Positions 1-10,115 of a stretch of 64,000 nucleotides of DNA are shown here, piece after piece. The stretch's first letter is position 1; each line of letters starts with the position of its first letter. This DNA comes from Nitzschia sp. pyKryTriq1 (Eukaryota; Bacillariophyta; Bacillariophyceae; Bacillariales; Bacillariaceae). The notes under the pieces are model-generated. The model was not told the DNA's origin. It worked only from the letters and a program-made list of their open reading frames with translations, and made no database searches. The translations under genes and the position numbers were made by a program. The stretch covers positions 1,118,501-1,182,500 of the forward strand of contig OY101125.1 in NCBI GenBank assembly GCA_956465555.1, written 5' to 3'.

Positions 1-1413
1 TCCTCCAACGTTGTTGTTGTTGGGTAGCAGCAGCAGCAGCAGCAGCAGCAGCAGTGGTAGTATTTGTATTTGTGGTAGTACTACTAGTAGACGACGCGAC
101 GGCCCGCAGTAAGGCTCGATCCAAAATAGGGGTCGCCCATGTCATGAAATTGTGGAAAAACAAGTCGCCATCATCACCGCCATCCTCCTCCTCCTCCTCC
201 AAGAAGGAATGAAAATGACAATGATCAAGCTCGACAAAATGACTGGATTGCAAGACATCTTGAAACCACGGCCAATGTCGAGTGAAAAAGAAAGCGTCGT
301 TGTTCGTGCTCGTACGAGTAGTGCTTATTGTACTACCGGTACCGGTAGTGGGACGAGTAGTAGTAGTAGTAGTAGTAGTAGTAGAGATTGCAGTCAAAGG
401 ATCATCGTGGTGCTCTGCCACATTCTCTGGAAAAATGGACGGCGGCGACAGAACGAGCAAAGCACGTTTGACCTGCCAACACGACAAAACCACTCCGACC
501 AAAAAGACGAGAGGTATGAATAGGATAGTTCTGTTGTACTTGTACCTGCGAGAGTAGGTCATTGCATTTTTTTCAGCTTTTGTGGCTCCGACCAACGCAC
601 AAACAAACGCAAGAATCCGTAGAACTTGGGCTTCAATTACGATACAATAGAGAGAATACAGTACGAGTACTGTACAAGTACTGTACTGTACTGGTACCTG
701 GACTCGGAAGTATGTTGCGGTGAATAATAGGGATGAAGGAAAAGCGAAACGACAGCACACAGCACCCCGCCGCCCCAGCACGCCATGGTCATTTTTTGTG
801 TACCAGGGTACCGGTACGTATTTCGGCGCGTGAAATAAAGGAGATGTATTATCAGTCCCGTTTCGCGGACCACGCGGGAGTGGAAACGCCAGGGATACTA
901 CAGTACTACTAATATAGCAAAGAAGATCAAAGCAAGTACTGGTACGAGTACTCATAGTCTATCAGCAGCCAGCGGAAGACGCTCTCTCTACTGTATTAGC
1001 GCAAGGCCGGGGACGAATTCATGCCAATCAAATCGCGCTGAATACTCTCTTGAACGACACGGTGGTTAGGGTGGGATCGTCATCGTCATCGTCATCGTCA
1101 TCGTCCTCATCGTCATGTTGGTGTGATTGATTGGTGGAAGGTGGTGACCGATGCAGTGCCAACACTGGCGTGGCTAGACCAAAACGAATTGGAAGCAGAT
1201 GGGCGACACAATTTGTCGTGTTTCAGCTTGGCCTTTGTCAATACCTGCTTGCTGATTGGCTTTCTTCTTCATGGAGTACAGTAGTCGAAGTACAGTGCGT
1301 AGTGCGTACTAACGTTGTGATGATGGAGTGCTTGTATAAAATAGACGAAACATGGAATTTTATAAATTTGATGGGAGCAGGTTCACGACCCATCGCCTTC
1401 CCTTACCATTTTT
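1..1413. other. Gene-free, repeat-rich left end
   Basis: I find no convincing gene here on either strand. Simple repeats are visible: a GTT run at 11-21, a CAG run at about 26-54, a TAG/AGT triplet run at about 358-385, and a TCATCG run at about 1077-1115. A dense cluster of GTAC palindromes lies at 658-700. Open frames in this stretch are short, start at non-ATG codons or are low-complexity. Confidence 0.6.
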
Positions 1414-2238
1414 CTAGCGTGATGACGGCACAGCCGTGTAAGCCTTTCGCTTTTTGAAATTTTTGTAGGCAGTCGCCGCAAATAGAAGAACGGCCGCTCC
1501 GAGAAAAATAGCAAATACGTCAATGGGCCACGAGGTTGGAGGCTCCTTCTCGGGCGGCAAGACACTATGTGTCGCATTGACGTGATCGTCATCTAAGAAT
1601 TGTGCAATATCATCAACCACTGGATTCAATGGTGAGTTGTCCAACGTGGGGAAGTTGTCATCATCTTTATAGTTGTAAGATGGTGGCAGGGGCTTTTTGA
1701 AAGTCGAGGAGTGGTGCTCACCTGGATCGCTCACTTTTGTGGGAGGCTGTGTGGCTGTTTTGGTGGCGTTGGCTGGAAGAGACGCTGAGGTATTTTTGGA
1801 TGGCGTGGGCATGGTAGCGTCCCCGGAAGGGATTTTTTGCGCAGAGGTAGCACTAGAGTAGGTGCTGTTGCTGGATGATTTCGGAGACGAACTTGAGGCA
1901 GAAGTAGAGCTAGAGCTAGAGCTAGAGCTAGAGGCAGAGGTCGGAGACGGCGAAGTGTCATCTTGTTTGGCAGACGTCGACGACGACGACGACGAAGATG
2001 ATTTGGATGTTGACTTGGGCGCTTCAGTAGCCTTACTGTCGTCGTCGGTGTTGATGGGGTTGACAATCGACATCCGTCTGCGTCCCCGAGTCATCATATT
2101 GTTGTTACCTTGATGATTATCTCTGCCTGCTTCAAAGTATTGCAACCAAGTTTGCTGGCCAGCACCATGGACCCCTTGCAACGAAAGCTGAAGACCGAGC
2201 GCAGCCTCCAAAGCAGCCAAAACCGAACTTGTTCTCAT
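1414..2238 (-). CDS. Ser-rich single-pass membrane protein, secreted type
   Basis: Protein of 274 aa from the ATG at 2238. The frame stays open upstream, but this ATG starts a good signal peptide (MRTSSVLAALEAALGLQLSL) and is preferred. A long Ser/Thr/Pro-rich mucin-like region follows (about residues 65-165), then a more ordered stretch with an NAT glycosylation site. A single transmembrane helix lies near the C-terminus (IDVFAIFLGAAVLLFAATAY), followed by a short basic tail (KNFKKRKAYTAVPSSR). The topology fits a type I cell-surface or endomembrane protein with a glycosylated stalk. Part of the Ser stretch is encoded by a repeated hexamer (TCTAGC on the coding strand, about 1906-1935), so its length is likely to vary between alleles. 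I do not recognise the family. Confidence 0.65.
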   Translation of the reverse strand: MRTSSVLAALEAALGLQLSLQGVHGAGQQTWLQYFEAGRDNHQGNNNMMTRGRRRMSIVNPINTDDDSKATEAPKSTSKSSSSSSSSTSAKQDDTSPSPTSASSSSSSSSSTSASSSSPKSSSNSTYSSATSAQKIPSGDATMPTPSKNTSASLPANATKTATQPPTKVSDPGEHHSSTFKKPLPPSYNYKDDDNFPTLDNSPLNPVVDDIAQFLDDDHVNATHSVLPPEKEPPTSWPIDVFAIFLGAAVLLFAATAYKNFKKRKAYTAVPSSR

Positions 2239-2858
2239 TTTCACTTCAACGCAACAACGACACCTGCTCTTGTTGTTCTTATTTTTTGAAACGATGAAAA
2301 AAATTGCCACAGCACTTTTTGTTCAGCTTAGCAACCAACCCTTTTTTGACGATCCTCAATCCTCAACGCTCCCTGCATGAAGAAGGTCAAGGGTTGTTGT
2401 TCAACAGATGGCAACAACTGATGAGATTGTTTCTCATTGGAGAAAGTTGTTGTGCGTTGTGCAACAAAACGCCGTGTTTTGGTGTTGGTGGCAACTTCCG
2501 TGAATAAGGATCGCCACGTCAGCTAGATTTTTTTGTCTGTCGTGCGTCACTGCAAGCGCCTGGCCGCCAGCCGTCCACGTCACAAAAAATACAAAACTCG
2601 TGAATCAATCCGAGTCGTGAATCGTCAAGAGAAGGTTCAATTTTCCAGTCCCGAGCTGTGTCATTCCCCAGTTTTCGCTGGTCCACCCGATGATGATGCG
2701 ATGAGATGATTGATGCGATGTTTCTTCTTCTTCTCCAAACTCTCCAAACGATGATGTTTTTATTCTTCGCTTGATGCTGTTGTCGATCAAAACACAATGC
2801 TCGTACGGTGCCGGGTATGAGTAGACCTCTATATCGAACATCGACCCAGAGAAGAGAA
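2239..2858. other. Divergent intergenic region
   Basis: This is the shared upstream region of the Ser-rich membrane protein (minus) and the rRNA methyltransferase-like gene (plus). It probably carries both promoters. I see no clear TATA box or other signal, and no gene. Confidence 0.5.
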
Positions 2859-4529
2859 ATGAATACTATTTTTAAAAGTTTGATCCTTTTCATTCACGCA
2901 GTCTGTCTTCTAGTACCATCCACGTATGGATTCCTTGGCACGGCGAGTAGTACACCATCAGCATCACTGCTCGACGGCTTGTCGTGGTCGTCGTCATCAT
3001 CATCATCATCACCGTCGTTGCTGCGAAAGTCCCCTTTTGTGCTTCCTCCGTTGAGTTCGAATAAAAACGATAATCATCATGATGCGGCTGATGGACGAGA
3101 AACAACTTGCTCCTCCTACTTGGCCACATGTATACCGGGTCTCGCGGGGATCTTGGCGGAGGAATTGAGAGAAATCCATCCGGAAATCACGGAAATTGCT
3201 CCTTCTGGAAATGCAGCTGTAACCTTTCGGGCCACTCGCGAAGCCTCTCTTCATGCTCTTTGTTGGGTACGGACGGCACATCGACTACTGGAACTAGTGG
3301 CAATGTCTGGAGAGGATGCTGATATTAATGATCGCCAGGATCTCATGGAATTCATCAAAACAGAAGTGAATGTGAAAGACTTGCTGGGGGATGGAAAAGG
3401 TGGATTGTTGACCTTGTCAGTCAAGGCTATTTTGAACAATTCGCGTCAATTGCCACAAGATTTGTCGCACTCTCATTTTTCCGCATTGTCAGTCAAGAAT
3501 GCTCTTTGCGATGTCATACGTGATATGCGAGGGGATCGACCGAGTGTCGATGTGGACACTCCCGATGTGCCCTTGGTGGTCATGCTACGGGGAACCAATG
3601 GAGCGGCTTCCTTGTCCCTTTATCGAAGTTTGCACCCTCCTGGTAGTCTTCACAAACGTGGATACCGTAGAGGATCCGCAATCCACAAGGCTGCCATGAA
3701 AGAATCTCTAGCAGCTGGCCTTTTGCGCGAGGCCGGATGGCACGTCAAATTACGCGAGGCGAAAGATGCCTACTCTTTGAGCAGTGCGAGTGGTAGTAGT
3801 AGCAACAAGACACCGTTGAGATTGGTCGACCCTATGGCCGGGAGCGGATCCTTTCTCTTGGAGGCAGCCATGATGGCAGTAGATATTGCTCCAGGCTTGG
3901 TACGAATTCGGTGCGGCGTACCGGATCATGCACTCCCTCCAGTAACACGTTGGAAATCGGACATTGACACCGAAAAGCTTTGGAAGTCCATTTTGCTCGG
4001 GGCGTCCCAACGGGCCAAGAATGGTCTGCAATGGATCCGAGATAATCCCGGACAAGTGACACTACAAGCAAATGACATTCATCCAGGAGCTATTGAAATT
4101 ATGGAATCGGCTCTGGAAACGGCGGGCTTGCGAAATCTGGTTCAAATTACCAATATGGACTGTTACGACATGGAACTTGTAGACGAAAATGATCTGGCAG
4201 CAGGTATTCCCTATTTGGTCGTGACCAATCCGCCTTGGGGCATTCGATTAACAGAGGATATTGAAGATAGCTGGGAGGGGTTGCGTCATTACTTGCGTGA
4301 TGTCTGCCCCAGTGGTACGGAAGCATGGGTATTGTCAGGCGACAAGAGTTCCACAAAATTGCTCAAGATGCGACGGAATCGTATGATCCCTATTCAAACA
4401 GGAGATCAAACGCTCCGATGGATCAACTATACTGTTCAAGGAAAGAGTTCACCAAAAGAAGAAGAAGAAGAGTCGGGCTTAGAGCCGGTATCAGCCAAAA
4501 CGAAGGTAATGCAGGAAGATTCTTGGTAA
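2859..4529 (+). CDS. THUMP-domain rRNA guanine-N2 methyltransferase (RlmL-like), plastid-type leader
   Basis: Protein of 556 aa. The ATG at 2859 is preferred over an in-frame ATG at 2817 because it begins a hydrophobic signal peptide ending STYG|FLGTAS, with Phe25 placed as in the diatom plastid-import ASAFAP motif. A THUMP-like RNA-binding region follows (about residues 85-275). The class I SAM-dependent methyltransferase domain has motif I DPMAGSGSF at residues 324-332 and catalytic motif IV NPPW at 457-460 (then GIRL). The LHKRGYR segment ahead of the catalytic domain is typical of the RlmL/Trm14/UPF0020 family, whose members make m2G in rRNA or tRNA. If the leader works as it appears to, the substrate would be plastid 23S rRNA; that is an inference. 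The C-terminal 30 residues are Glu/Lys-rich and probably disordered. The stop lies only 40 bp from the stop of the convergent neighbour. Confidence 0.85.
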   Translation: MNTIFKSLILFIHAVCLLVPSTYGFLGTASSTPSASLLDGLSWSSSSSSSSPSLLRKSPFVLPPLSSNKNDNHHDAADGRETTCSSYLATCIPGLAGILAEELREIHPEITEIAPSGNAAVTFRATREASLHALCWVRTAHRLLELVAMSGEDADINDRQDLMEFIKTEVNVKDLLGDGKGGLLTLSVKAILNNSRQLPQDLSHSHFSALSVKNALCDVIRDMRGDRPSVDVDTPDVPLVVMLRGTNGAASLSLYRSLHPPGSLHKRGYRRGSAIHKAAMKESLAAGLLREAGWHVKLREAKDAYSLSSASGSSSNKTPLRLVDPMAGSGSFLLEAAMMAVDIAPGLVRIRCGVPDHALPPVTRWKSDIDTEKLWKSILLGASQRAKNGLQWIRDNPGQVTLQANDIHPGAIEIMESALETAGLRNLVQITNMDCYDMELVDENDLAAGIPYLVVTNPPWGIRLTEDIEDSWEGLRHYLRDVCPSGTEAWVLSGDKSSTKLLKMRRNRMIPIQTGDQTLRWINYTVQGKSSPKEEEEESGLEPVSAKTKVMQEDSW

Positions 4530-4569
4530 CTACTAGCAGCTACCGAAGTCGTCTAATTATAAATTTCAT

Positions 4570-5673
4570 TTAATTCGCATCGTGGACAAATTCTGAACCC
4601 GGGGTTATGGACAACGCCTCGAAGGTGGCTACCATTCCAGCATGGTTAGCATAGTCGGCCGTGCTCGCAGCAAAGACACCCACCATGATGGTCCCCGGCG
4701 GGGCGCTCTCACCTTCGTAGGCAGCTTGGACAGTTGGGGCATCATTCAACAGATCGTGATTAAAGTCGGCATTCATGTGAGCGATCCGGATGAAATTCCA
4801 ATCGTCTGTCCCTACGGGGGCAGCTTCCACTACAAAACTACCTCCGTTCTGGGGAAGGAGATGGACTCGAATTTTGATTGCTGGCGCGGACCAATTCTGC
4901 GTTGACCAGTCACTGAATCCATTGGTTACCACACAAGACAATCGAGGCGTTTCATCTACCATTTCGATTCCCGTTTTAATCCAGTGATCTTTATCCAAAC
5001 GAATCATGATACCCGCCTGATCGAATTGCGCTTTGGGGGTCAAAGATAGGGTGGTTTGTACCGTCACAGGCAAGTTGTCCTGAGGAACTGCAGCGTATAA
5101 GAATGGTCCATCATCCTTGACCATCAACGGTTGGTAATACGTCTTGCGCCAGAAATCCTTCTTGGCTGGAGGTGCGAGCAGCATCTTGCCATCGTCGTCA
5201 ATCTTCCACCACCCGTCTTTTCCTTCTCCGTTCTCGTCGCCTTCCCAGGTTCCCTTCCAGCTATCGGGGGCGCAAAACCATTTTAGCCCGCCGTCTTTGC
5301 CGATATCTTCAGCTGAAGGAAAGCCTTGAATGGAACTAAAATTGGAGCCACTAGTACTACTAGATGCCATGATCGTAGAACCACTGCCAATGATGTTTGC
5401 TTGTTGCAACACGTCTGAACGTTTCACGTTTGACCATGATGATATGTTAGTATATGCACCCTGGAACAATAGGATGAGCAGGAGGCCGAGTGGACTCGCA
5501 ACACAAGCAGCCGCCATGGGATTTCGCCGAACGAAGAAGAATTGCCCGAGGAGTTTCGACGAAACGTCATCTTTCATCGACACTGCCGATGACGTGAGAA
5601 ACGTCGACGACGACGGAGCTTCGATGGAATCGTATCCTCGTTGCTGCTGCGTTGCTGTTAGTTTCTCGGCCAT
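4570..5673 (-). CDS. DUF1349 (concanavalin-like) protein with N-terminal membrane anchor
   Basis: Protein of 367 aa from the ATG at 5673; the seven codons further 5' would need a GTG start. The N-terminal 45 residues are cytosol-like. One hydrophobic helix (about residues 50-70, ASPLGLLLILLFQGAY) follows, and then a lumenal or extracellular C-terminal domain. That domain (about residues 130-360) matches the DUF1349 beta-sandwich pattern: WKGTWEGDENGEGKDGWW, DQAGIMIRLDKDHWIKTGIE, the NGFSDWSTQNW strand and a late FIRIAHM. Bacterial and fungal relatives are soluble carbohydrate-binding-like proteins of unsettled function, so no reaction is assigned. The type II topology is an inference from the single N-terminal helix. 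It lies tail-to-tail with the rRNA methyltransferase gene, 40 bp apart. Confidence 0.8.
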   Translation of the reverse strand: MAEKLTATQQQRGYDSIEAPSSSTFLTSSAVSMKDDVSSKLLGQFFFVRRNPMAAACVASPLGLLLILLFQGAYTNISSWSNVKRSDVLQQANIIGSGSTIMASSSTSGSNFSSIQGFPSAEDIGKDGGLKWFCAPDSWKGTWEGDENGEGKDGWWKIDDDGKMLLAPPAKKDFWRKTYYQPLMVKDDGPFLYAAVPQDNLPVTVQTTLSLTPKAQFDQAGIMIRLDKDHWIKTGIEMVDETPRLSCVVTNGFSDWSTQNWSAPAIKIRVHLLPQNGGSFVVEAAPVGTDDWNFIRIAHMNADFNHDLLNDAPTVQAAYEGESAPPGTIMVGVFAASTADYANHAGMVATFEALSITPGSEFVHDAN

Positions 5674-6305
5674 TTTCTTCGTTGTCGGTATCACTTCTTA
5701 CCTTTGTGTGTGTGGACTCGAAGAGAAGTGGAAAGATAGATTACTGGTGTACAGTAGATAATAGTCTGTTGTGTTGTACTCTTTAGTCGCCCGGCTGTGA
5801 TGACAATCGATTATCGATATATAGGGAAGGAGTGTGGATTGTGGATTGCCTTATCTTTCATGGCGCTTCGTCGATCATCCATCGCCTTTTGCGGCGAGAA
5901 AGATCGCGCAAAAAAGATGCGTACGAAAATCGTGGTTTGATCAAAGGAGTCGACAATTAGTATGTCCGCTATCCGCGTGAAGGTTTCTCGCGCAGAAAAA
6001 CACGCAAGGACCAAAAATTGGAAAGTCCGTCTGACCTGCGTCCTGAAAACTGGGAACTTGGAGATGCCATCATTTTGAATTGAAATTTTGCTTCGCAAAC
6101 ACTCGTTTTTTTTCTGACATCATCTTTGGCGGCGTGCACGCACTCACACAGGGCGCGGAAGCAATACCGGTAGAACACAAAGCAAACAACCCCAACAGAG
6201 TCATTCAAAAGCATCTCGTTCGATATGTTCATATAGTCGTCTAATTTCCTTGTCACTCTCGTGGATTCGTAAGATACGCAACAGACACTACTGGAAACTA
6301 TAATT
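5674..6305. other. Divergent intergenic region
   Basis: Upstream of both the DUF1349 gene (minus) and the SulP transporter (plus). No gene is recognised. Several minus-strand frames are open but look like chance. Promoters for both genes are expected here but no specific motif stands out. Confidence 0.45.
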
Positions 6306-8890
6306 ATGAATACAAACTCGAAATCGCCACCACGATCGACGGCTAGGCACGAAGAAATTGACGTCGAGGTCGAGGTCACCGTCGAGGAGGTGTCCTTCCA
6401 GAGCGCCCTAGAGGGTGAAGAGGACGACTTAGAAACTCCAATTCACAGCCAAAGGTCGGAAGAACAAGAACCCCCTAATCTTTCGTTGTTCTTGCGACAT
6501 CGGTCTCCATATCACAACAACGAGAACAACGACGACAACGATATTGACAATGGGCTAGGGAGGCACCGCCGAGAACTCGAACGCATCACCCTCGATAGCG
6601 CTTCCAACGCGCGCCATGCTTTCGATTTTGACGACGACGCCGACAGCGACAAGCCCTGGAAATGGTGTTGGAAACAGTATCAGAAGAAACGACGAGATAG
6701 ACAAGGGCGCAAAGCATCTCCAAGCACAGCCACAACCACCACTGGAGATGATGCAGCCGCCGCCCAAACATGTTCCGTAGTAAAAGAAATGCTACAGAAC
6801 GAGGGTCTCCTTCCTTTCCAACAGTTGCTCAACGTTCCCATCAGCTGGCAAACTGTGCGAAAAGATGCCATCGCCGGCACTTCCGTGGCGATTGTTGCCA
6901 TTCCTCTCAGCATGTCGTACGCCAAGCTGGCCGGTTTGCCACCTTACTATGGCTTGTATGCCAACCTACCCGCCTGTATATACCCACTGTTTGGGAGCAG
7001 CCGCCAGCTTGCCGTGGGACCAGCCGCCTTGGTATGCTTGTTGTTGAGTTCGGGTCTTTCTCAAATTGTGGCCTCGGAATTTCCAGACGACACCGACGGA
7101 ACAGAATTCTCCGAGGAGTACATGGCCCGGTACGAACAATTGGCCGTTCAAGCCAGTTTTCTCGTGGCGATGGTCGAGATTGGCATGGGCCTGTTGAAAT
7201 TAGGCTTCGTGACACAAATCTTGAGCAAGGCATTGATTTCTGGTTTCACGTCAGGAGCCGCCGTAATGATTGCATTGTCGCAAGTGAAACATTTGTTGGG
7301 AGTCAACGTCCCGCCGGCGTCGCTCTTTCATGAAGCCATCAAAAACCTCGCCCAGCAAGCCGACAATTTTTCGTGGAAGACTTTTTTGTTGGGGGCAGCA
7401 GCCACTGTAGTTCTTCTTTCCTTGAAGTATGCCAAGGAGCGAAACCCCGAACGAGGCATATACAAGTGGCTATTTGCGGCCGGACCGCTCTTGGTGTCGG
7501 GAATTTCCATAGTGTTGACTTACACTTTGGATCTGGAAGACAAAGGAATTGCTGTGGTGGGAGAAATCCCGGCGGGCCTTCCCAAAATTACCGTCGATCA
7601 GTGGACGCCATTGTCACAAAAGCTTTGGGTATGTATAATATAGTATGCTGATCTCGGAGAAGGCGTGTATGTTTTGTACTCGGAGTATAGAGTACGAATG
7701 ATGACACTGGTTTGTCTCATGCACCTCGACTCACTCAATGATTGTGCGCATATCCTTGGTTCTCTCTATCCTCGTCCAGGTTATGGTCATTTCCATCGTC
7801 ATCGTTGGATACGTGCAATCATTCAGCATTGCCAAGCGCATCGCCTACAGACGAGGGTACGAGATTGATTCGTCGCAGGAATTGATTGGATTGGGAGTTG
7901 CGAATCTCGTGGGAGGCATCTTTCAATCCTTCCCGGTGACGGGTGCCATGGGCCAGTCAGCCGTCAATGACGATATTGGAGCAGAAACAGGTCTGGCAGG
8001 TCTCGCCACGACATTGGTAGTTCTGATTGTGCTCGTCTTCCTGACACCCGTCTTTGAGTTGATGCCATTGACAGTTCTGGCAGCGATTGTCATCTCGTTT
8101 GTGCTGGGCATGTTTGTAAGTACAGTTTGCTTGTCTATCGCCTTTGCTTTCTAAACGCAATGCAATCAATAATTGTCTTATTTTGCTGACGGTTGATGGC
8201 TTCACATGTATGCACTATCTGCGTTGTCTTGCCTTACAGGATTACAGAGAAGCTATCTATCTCTACAAAGTTCACAAATTCGATTTCTCCATTTGGATGG
8301 TGGCCTTTTTTGCTACTATGTTTCTCGGTGTTGAAATCGGTCTCGGAACGGCCGTAGGAGTCTCGCTTCTCATCGTCATTTATGAATCAGTGTATCCTCG
8401 CACTGCTGTCCTCGGGCGGCTCACGGGGACTTCGCTGTATAGGAATGTCAAGGTGTATCCAGCACCTGCAACGGAGCAATATGACGGATTGGTCATCGTC
8501 CGAATCGATTCGCCTTTGTACTTTGCGAACGCTCAGAACATTCGAGACAAAGTGCGCAAGTACAAGCGGGTTGCAACCGAGGAACTCCAAAGGCGCCAGC
8601 ATGATGCCAGTCATATCGGTGCTGAGCGGGTTGTTGAGTATATCATATTAGATCTCTCCGCTGTATCACACATTGATACTACCGGACTCCACGTATTGGA
8701 AGATATGTATGCAACTCAAAAGAGGGAGGGGGTGAAGATTTGCTTTTGCGATCCAAACGTGACTGTGATTATGAGACTGGTCAAGAGTGGCTTCGTCGAC
8801 TCCATCGGCCGTGATTACTTTTTTCCCTCTGTTATTGATGCTGTCCAGTGGTGCCTGACGGAGATGGACACGGCTGAAGGCAGCTCTTAA
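6306..8890 (+). CDS. SulP/SLC26-family anion (sulfate-type) transporter with STAS domain
   Basis: Three exons: 6306-7628, 7780-8115 and 8240-8890. Both introns (151 and 124 nt) are phase 0 with GTATGT or GTAAGT donors and CAG acceptors. The 769-aa product has a cytosolic N-terminus of about 175 residues, acidic and low-complexity in part. The SulP transmembrane core begins with the hallmark AGTSVAIVAIPLSMSYAKLA and PPYYGLYANLPACIYPLFGS, then NLVGGIFQSFPVTGAMGQSA in exon 2. A cytosolic STAS domain forms the C-terminus (VIVRIDSPLYFANAQN, ILDLSAVSHIDTTG). Family members exchange sulfate, bicarbonate, chloride or other oxyanions across the plasma membrane or tonoplast; the substrate cannot be read from sequence. 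Splicing at these sites rejoins the transmembrane segments cleanly (QKLW|VMVISI and VLGMF|DYREAI). Confidence 0.92.
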
Positions 8891-9143
8891 CAAGACTTCA
8901 AGTACTATGGAGTACTGTAGTCGCAGCCGGCTGTATCTGCTCTACTAACTACTAACCAATAGCCAAAAATGATGTAGCTATGTTGATGATTCGTTTGTTT
9001 CTTTTCATAAATCCTCCTACTAAAGAAGGAGCAACACACCACGTCATCCGAGTCATCATCATGCTGATGTGGATACACCTGCAAATGTTCTTCTTGCCTT
9101 CCCCTGCTGCTGCCCTCCAGCCGGTACTGGTATGGATATAATC

Positions 9144-10115
9144 TCATCCCCGACTTTGTCGTCTCGATAATCTGGGCATTGTATCACTCGAGCGATGTAG
9201 CTCGCCTCCACTGCTCCATCGCACTTCTTGGTGCTTGCCGTCTTGTTCTAGTACTCGGGCCAGAGGCTGCAGCACATTGTTCGAATTCAAACAAGAATGA
9301 TCCCTCAGCTCACCATGAGGATGCGGAGCAGGTCCAGCGTCAGCATGGTGGCGGTTGCTCATTCTTGACTCGTGTACCAACGTGCATTGTTGTTGTTGTT
9401 GTGGTGGTGGTGGTGGTGGTGGGGGTGGTGGTTGCTGCTGTTGCTTTGTAGTACTGTGCTGGGAGTTCATGACCGAGCATTCCAAGCTTGATACACTGTC
9501 ATCGTCGACGCCAAAGACGGACGATCCATTGAAGGGTCCCTCGCTGGCGAAGGAGCCGTGGCAAAAGGAGACCAACCCAGGCATACTGTCCTCCATGAGA
9601 TTCGTGTCCCACCGCCCACCCATTCGTTTGTTGGCAGATCCAAAGGACGCCGCTCGTGGGCACATGATTCGCTCGATGCTGTGTACACTAATATCGTCGT
9701 CGTCGTTCTCCACCGCAGCAGCAGCAGCAGCAGCAGGAGGAGGAGGATGTTGGGGAGGCAAGCAGTCGTCGCCGTCCGAGATGACTCTTCTGCCCTCGTC
9801 TCCACAGATAAGTTCCAACGCACTAGACATCATATCCTTCGTCTTGTTCGATGAGGAACAGACCACGCCATCGGTAGTAGGCAAAAGGTGTGCCTTGCTT
9901 GTGGTTGTGGCGGTGCATGTTATACCGCTGTTGGTGTCTGTTCGTTGCCTCGTTGCGAGGAAACGCTCCACCAGGGGCGCGGACTTGGTTGCCTCCCCGG
10001 CCGTGGGAGTCACCACCGGTAATACCAGTCGCGTCGTCATGCGATGGGGCTCCTCCTCCTGCTGCTGCTCAGCAACAACAAGATGATTCTTGATCATGAC
10101 GGGGGTGATCGGCAT
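9144..10115 (-). CDS. Disordered hypothetical protein, Pro/Gln/Ala-rich
   Basis: Protein of 323 aa from the ATG at 10115. The open frame extends to 10325 but only from a TTG codon. There is no recognisable domain. It has a run of Ala (encoded by GCT/GCC/GCA repeats near 9715-9745), a Pro run flanked by Gln (CCA/CAA repeats near 9390-9440) and several short Asp/Ser acidic patches. More ordered pieces read DISVHSIERIMCP and RWDTNLMEDSMPGLVSF and are the likeliest binding segments. The opposite strand is also open for 244 codons across the repeats, but that frame is cysteine- and glycine-homopolymeric and looks like a shadow. It ends 253 bp from the convergent SulP gene. A regulatory or scaffold role is possible but nothing in the sequence shows one. 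Confidence 0.55.
   Translation of the reverse strand: MPITPVMIKNHLVVAEQQQEEEPHRMTTRLVLPVVTPTAGEATKSAPLVERFLATRQRTDTNSGITCTATTTSKAHLLPTTDGVVCSSSNKTKDMMSSALELICGDEGRRVISDGDDCLPPQHPPPPAAAAAAAVENDDDDISVHSIERIMCPRAASFGSANKRMGGRWDTNLMEDSMPGLVSFCHGSFASEGPFNGSSVFGVDDDSVSSLECSVMNSQHSTTKQQQQPPPPPPPPPPQQQQQCTLVHESRMSNRHHADAGPAPHPHGELRDHSCLNSNNVLQPLARVLEQDGKHQEVRWSSGGELHRSSDTMPRLSRRQSRG

Noticed and set aside
9355-10086. Plus-strand open frame of 243 codons
   Set aside because: It reads homopolymeric Cys and Gly through triplet repeats opposite the disordered protein and has no domain.
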